DNA from: an uncultured Pelagibacteraceae bacterium
Lineage (GTDB): Bacteria > Pseudomonadota > Alphaproteobacteria > Pelagibacterales > Pelagibacteraceae
Direction of reading: 5' to 3'
Assembly: GCA_902605865.1 (NCBI GenBank)
Contig: CACLEJ010000001.1
Location: forward strand, 108,903 to 172,902
DNA length: 64,000 nt
Made by a program: the position numbers and the translations under genes. Numbering within the stretch: the first letter of the stretch is position 1; each line of letters opens with the position of its first letter. The notes beneath the pieces are model-generated. The model did no database searches. It was not told the DNA's origin and worked only from the letters and a program-made list of their open reading frames with translations. Below, piece by piece: positions 60,834 to 64,000 of the stretch.

Positions 60834-61997
60834 TTACTTGCTAAAAACCTCAGATTTATCAGTTTTTTCCCAGGAAAATGATCCATCATTTTCAGGCGTT
60901 CTTCCAAAGTGACCGTAAGCTGCAGTTTTTTCATATATAGGTTTATTCAAACCAAGCATTTCTCTTATACCCCTTGGGCTTAGATCAAAATTTTCTTTAA
61001 TAAGTTTTTCTACATGCAAGTTCTTCTCTTCATCATTATCAAATAAATCTACATAAATTGATAATGGTTTAGACACCCCAATTGCATAAGCTAATTGAAT
61101 TAAACATTTATCAGAAATTTTTGAAGCAACAACATTTTTAGCTAAGTATCTTGAAGCATATGCTGCAGATCTATCTACTTTTGTTGGATCTTTTCCAGAG
61201 AATGCTCCACCACCATGTGGTGCAGCCCCACCATAAGTATCAACTATAATTTTCCTTCCAGTTAAACCACTATCTCCATCTGGACCACCAATTACAAAAT
61301 TTCCCGTAGGGTTAATATAAATCTCATTTTCATCTAGATTTCCTAATAAATTTTTTGGAATTGATTTCTCAATATATGGCATACAAAGCTCTTTAACCTT
61401 TGCAAGATTTACATCTTTGGAATGTTGTGTAGATATCACCACTGATTTCACTGCAGCAGGAATACCGTCCTTATACTCAATAGTAATTTGACTTTTCGAG
61501 TCTGGCTCTATTCCATTTAAATTTCCTGATTTTCTATCTTCAGCCATTAATCTCAAAATTTTATGAGAGTAATGAATTGGAGCTGGCATTAGAACATCTG
61601 TTTCATTGCAGGCATATCCAAACATAATTCCTTGATCACCAGCACCTTCATCTTTATTACCTGATGAGTCTACACCCATTGCTATGTCTGCTGATTGTGA
61701 GTGTAAATGAGTTTCAATTTTGGTTGCATCTCTCCAAGAAAAACCTTCTTGGTCATAACCAATATCCTTAATACAATCTCTAACTTTAGAAATTAATTCG
61801 TCTTTTTTAAGTTCTGGCCCTCTTACTTCTCCAGCTAGCACAACTTTATTTGTCGTAGTTAATGTTTCACAAGCAACTCTTGCTTGTGGTTCTGTAGCTA
61901 AAAAACTGTCAACAACCATATCTGAAATTCTATCGCATACTTTATCAGGATGTCCCTCTGAAACTGATTCGCTTGTAAATAAATAGTTTTTTTTCAT
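60834..61997 (-). CDS. metK: S-adenosylmethionine synthetase
   Basis: A 387-residue enzyme making SAM from methionine and ATP. The N-terminal [21 protein letters not shown] carries the active-site His. [35 protein letters not shown] (P-loop-like) and [27 protein letters not shown] follow. These are the family's signature segments. It is coupled to lnt by TAATG, with a strong AGGGGG ribosome site inside the lnt end. No SAM riboswitch is visible. The gene is followed by the nusA-leader region with terminator. Confidence 0.97.
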   Translation of the reverse strand: MKKNYLFTSESVSEGHPDKVCDRISDMVVDSFLATEPQARVACETLTTTNKVVLAGEVRGPELKKDELISKVRDCIKDIGYDQEGFSWRDATKIETHLHSQSADIAMGVDSSGNKDEGAGDQGIMFGYACNETDVLMPAPIHYSHKILRLMAEDRKSGNLNGIEPDSKSQITIEYKDGIPAAVKSVVISTQHSKDVNLAKVKELCMPYIEKSIPKNLLGNLDENEIYINPTGNFVIGGPDGDSGLTGRKIIVDTYGGAAPHGGGAFSGKDPTKVDRSAAYASRYLAKNVVASKISDKCLIQLAYAIGVSKPLSIYVDLFDNDEEKNLHVEKLIKENFDLSPRGIREMLGLNKPIYEKTAAYGHFGRTPENDGSFSWEKTDKSEVFSK

Positions 61998-63520
61998 TAA
62001 TTCCCCCTAATTTTTAAAAAAAAAATCAAACTAATATAAATAATTACAAAATAAAAGAAGATCTTGTTACCTTGGGAACTAAAAATAGTTTTATTTGACC
62101 CTTTAAAAGCTTCAAGTTCAATAAATCCCTTATTAGTTGTTGATATTTTAGATATAGCTTTACCCTTTGGATTTATAAATGCAGAAATTCCATTATTTGT
62201 TGAACGAATTGTATATTTTCCCTCCTCAATTGATCTAAAAATTGAGTGAGAATAATGTTGGTTTAAACCGATTGAGTTTCCAAACCATCCATCTTCTGAA
62301 ATATTTAAGATAAAATCAAAATTATTATCAGTGTTACTAATTTTTCCTGAATAAATAATTTCATAGCAAATAAGGGGTAGAAAATTTAAATTATTTAATT
62401 TGATTATCTTTCTCACATTATCTGCAGAAAAAGAAAGATAACCTTGTGTAATCTTTTTAAATCCTAAGCTACTTAATATATTTTCAAATGGCAAAAATTC
62501 CCCAAAAGGTACAAGTTTGTTTTTATAATATTTTGATAAAAGATTTAGCTCATGATCCAGGACTAGAAGAGAATTATAAATTTTATGTTGATCATTCTTA
62601 ATCATACCCAAAATAATCTTATGTTTATTTGAAAAATTTTTTGAAAATAATGATTCAAATTTTTTTAAATCCTCAAAATAAATATTTGAAAGAATACCCT
62701 CAGGAAAAATAAATAGTGTCTCTTTTGATAGATCAGGTTCTGAAATATTTATTAATTCACTTATTAAATTAAAAGGATTTTCATTTTCAAAATATCGATT
62801 TATATCTATTTTTGGAGATATAATTTTTATGGTAAATTCCAGATTCTTGTTCTTGATATTTTCATATTTTTTTATATTCAATTTACCCCAAGTATGATTA
62901 CCAAAAATAATTATTAGTGTTAATATTAGAATAATAATTTTTGTATTATTTTTGTAACCAAAAAATAGAATTGTTGGCAATAAAAATAAAAATATAACTA
63001 TTAAGTTAAAAGTATAGGTTCCAATTATGGAAAGTATTTGAATGAAACTTAAATAGTCTACAAAAGAAAATGAAATTAAATTCCAAGGAAAACCACCAAA
63101 TATATTTCCTCTAATATATTCCATACTAGATAACGAAGTGGCTAATATTAAAATTGATAAAAAATTTTTTTTTGAATTAAATAAAGAGAATATTAAGGTT
63201 GATAATCCGTAAAATAAACTTAGAAATAACGGCACTAAAATTAAAGCAAAGGGTATCAATGGTTTAAAAATATCTTCAAACGTAAGAGAATTAATAATCC
63301 AATATAGATTTGTAATAAAATATCCAAAACCAAATATCCATCCAATATTAAAAGATGTAAATTTATTTCCAGAGTGGAATAATAAAATAAATAAAAGAAA
63401 TGGGTAAGAAAAAAAATTTAAAAAAAATAAACCATAAGGAGGTAGACTAAAAGAAGATATAGCACCTAATATAAATATTAATAAATATTTTGATGATTGA
63501 TTTTTAAGTAATAAAGTCAA
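61997..63520 (-). CDS. lnt: Apolipoprotein N-acyltransferase
   Basis: A 507-residue membrane enzyme that adds the third acyl chain to lipoproteins. The N-terminal part has about six hydrophobic helices ([27 protein letters not shown]). The periplasmic nitrilase-like domain carries the Glu-Lys-Cys triad in [22 protein letters not shown] and LICYEIIYS, and a final helix ends it. The start codon is TTG at 63518-63520, overlapping the ybeY stop as TTGA; no internal ATG gives a full N-terminus. The window holds at least one candidate substrate, the LptM-like lipoprotein. Confidence 0.93.
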   Translation of the reverse strand: MTLLLKNQSSKYLLIFILGAISSFSLPPYGLFFLNFFSYPFLLFILLFHSGNKFTSFNIGWIFGFGYFITNLYWIINSLTFEDIFKPLIPFALILVPLFLSLFYGLSTLIFSLFNSKKNFLSILILATSLSSMEYIRGNIFGGFPWNLISFSFVDYLSFIQILSIIGTYTFNLIVIFLFLLPTILFFGYKNNTKIIILILTLIIIFGNHTWGKLNIKKYENIKNKNLEFTIKIISPKIDINRYFENENPFNLISELINISEPDLSKETLFIFPEGILSNIYFEDLKKFESLFSKNFSNKHKIILGMIKNDQHKIYNSLLVLDHELNLLSKYYKNKLVPFGEFLPFENILSSLGFKKITQGYLSFSADNVRKIIKLNNLNFLPLICYEIIYSGKISNTDNNFDFILNISEDGWFGNSIGLNQHYSHSIFRSIEEGKYTIRSTNNGISAFINPKGKAISKISTTNKGFIELEAFKGSNKTIFSSQGNKIFFYFVIIYISLIFFLKIRGN

Positions 63521-63963
63521 TTTTCATTATTAAGATATTTTAAAATTAATTTTTCTTTTTTTAACATTTTTTTAAAATCATTATATTTAATGTGATCATA
63601 ACCAATTAAATGAAGATATCCATGTATCCACATTTTATCAAATTCTAAAAAAAAGTTTGTTTCTATAGATCTTTTCTGAATTATTTCGTAGCTAATTGCT
63701 ATATCTCCTACATAAAGTGTTTTTTTATCTTTTATTTTAACAGGAAAAGACAACACATCAGTTGTTATGTTCTTTTTTCTAAATTTTAAATTAAGACTTT
63801 GCATTTTTTTGTTGTTAGTTAATAGAATTGAGAATTCGTGATTTTTTTTTTTAAAAAAAGGAACCTTAGATAATATTTTAAGTTTTCTTTTTAGGTAATC
63901 ATTTGGTCTCTTTATATTTTTTTTCCAATTTGAATATCCAGATATTACATTGGCTTTTATCAT
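63517..63963 (-). CDS. ybeY: Endoribonuclease YbeY
   Basis: A 148-residue metalloendonuclease of rRNA maturation. The zinc signature is HGYLHLIGYDH in WIHGYLHLIGYDHIK near residue 112. The N-terminal part has the typical SILLTNNKKMQSLNLKFRKKNITTDVLSFPV and GDIAISYEII. It is in the conserved order phoH-ybeY-lnt (corC is absent between them), and its ATG overlaps the preceding stop as ATGA. Length is close to the norm. Confidence 0.94.
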   Translation of the reverse strand: MIKANVISGYSNWKKNIKRPNDYLKRKLKILSKVPFFKKKNHEFSILLTNNKKMQSLNLKFRKKNITTDVLSFPVKIKDKKTLYVGDIAISYEIIQKRSIETNFFLEFDKMWIHGYLHLIGYDHIKYNDFKKMLKKEKLILKYLNNEN

Positions 63964-64000
63964 CTCTCTGAATTTTGATCAGAATATGCCTTAACAATTT
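63960..64000 (-). CDS. phoH: PhoH-like ATPase, C-terminal end only
   Basis: The last 12 residues of a gene that continues beyond base 64000 read IVKAYSDQNSER, then TGA, which overlaps the ybeY ATG. PhoH proteins usually end in an IV.AY segment and lie just before ybeY, so the identity rests on context and this short tail only. Confidence 0.5.
   Translation of the reverse strand, partial: IVKAYSDQNSER

Noticed and set aside
61981..62060. Possible SAM riboswitch before metK
   Set aside because: metK starts inside the end of lnt by TAATG, and the region is lnt coding sequence. The AGGGGG stretch is simply a strong ribosome site; no SAM-I, SAM-II or SAM-V core pairing was found.

Overview
The window is a gene-dense, very AT-rich chromosomal segment of an alphaproteobacterium. 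It most likely comes from the SAR11 / Pelagibacterales group (Candidatus Pelagibacter or a close relative). This rests on the strong A/T bias of codons and spacers, near-absent intergenic space, many start/stop overlaps (TAATG, ATGA), typical alphaproteobacterial neighbourhoods (dnaN-dnaA-rpsT-mutM-ubiE-ubiB-coaBC-dut, irr beside fabA-fabB-fabI, tlpA-argH-lptM-lysA, nusA-infB-rbfA-rpsO-pnp) and a streamlined gene set. No insertion sequence, prophage, CRISPR array or integrase was seen.

Layout: 1-5.9 kb holds a leftward translation operon (glycosyltransferase, thrS, infC, rpmI, rplT, pheS, start of pheT). 5.9-12.6 kb holds a small hydrolase and the glutamate synthase genes gltD-gltB, with an NtrC/NtrX-like palindrome upstream. 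12.8-19.6 kb holds uppP, an EamA exporter and a pyruvate dehydrogenase operon in which the lipoyl domain sits on E1 and not on E2, coupled to a gamma-butyrobetaine-dioxygenase-like gene. 19.6-25.3 kb holds tRNA-Arg, a tiny membrane peptide plus hotdog thioesterase, a TRAP-TAXI uptake system and acetoacetyl-CoA synthetase. 25.4-29.7 kb holds a SUV3-like helicase, a TerB-like protein, ferredoxin, a CarD regulator with a lysine-rich tail, and a separate 27-residue lysine-rich peptide gene. 29.8-38.6 kb holds an acyl-CoA synthetase, tRNA-Leu, DedA, DsbB, Coq7, an HNH protein, an esterase, TlpA, argH, an LptM-like lipoprotein, lysA and an acyltransferase.

38.6-47.7 kb holds the replication genes dnaN and dnaA, then rpsT, mutM, ubiquinone genes, coaBC, dut, a ThiF/MoeB-like enzyme and an SH3 protein. 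47.7-53.9 kb holds a putative iron/peroxide module (rubrerythrin, CCG-domain Fe-S protein, DUF3501) next to an Irr-type Fur regulator and fabA-fabB-fabI. Three copies of a shared 17-bp Irr-box-like motif lie here. 53.9-64 kb holds the leftward run phoH(end)-ybeY-lnt-metK, a terminator, and then nusA-infB-rbfA-rpsO-pnp.

The genes are mostly housekeeping: translation, transcription, nitrogen assimilation, central carbon entry, quinone, lipid and envelope synthesis. The unusual points are mainly regulatory and architectural: an intrinsic terminator 12 bases upstream of nusA, hairpins inside the TRAP and rubrerythrin operons, the relocated lipoyl domain, and tiny basic or membrane peptides that are easily missed. 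Everything here is read by eye from sequence. Family assignments come from recognised motifs and were not searched against a database.
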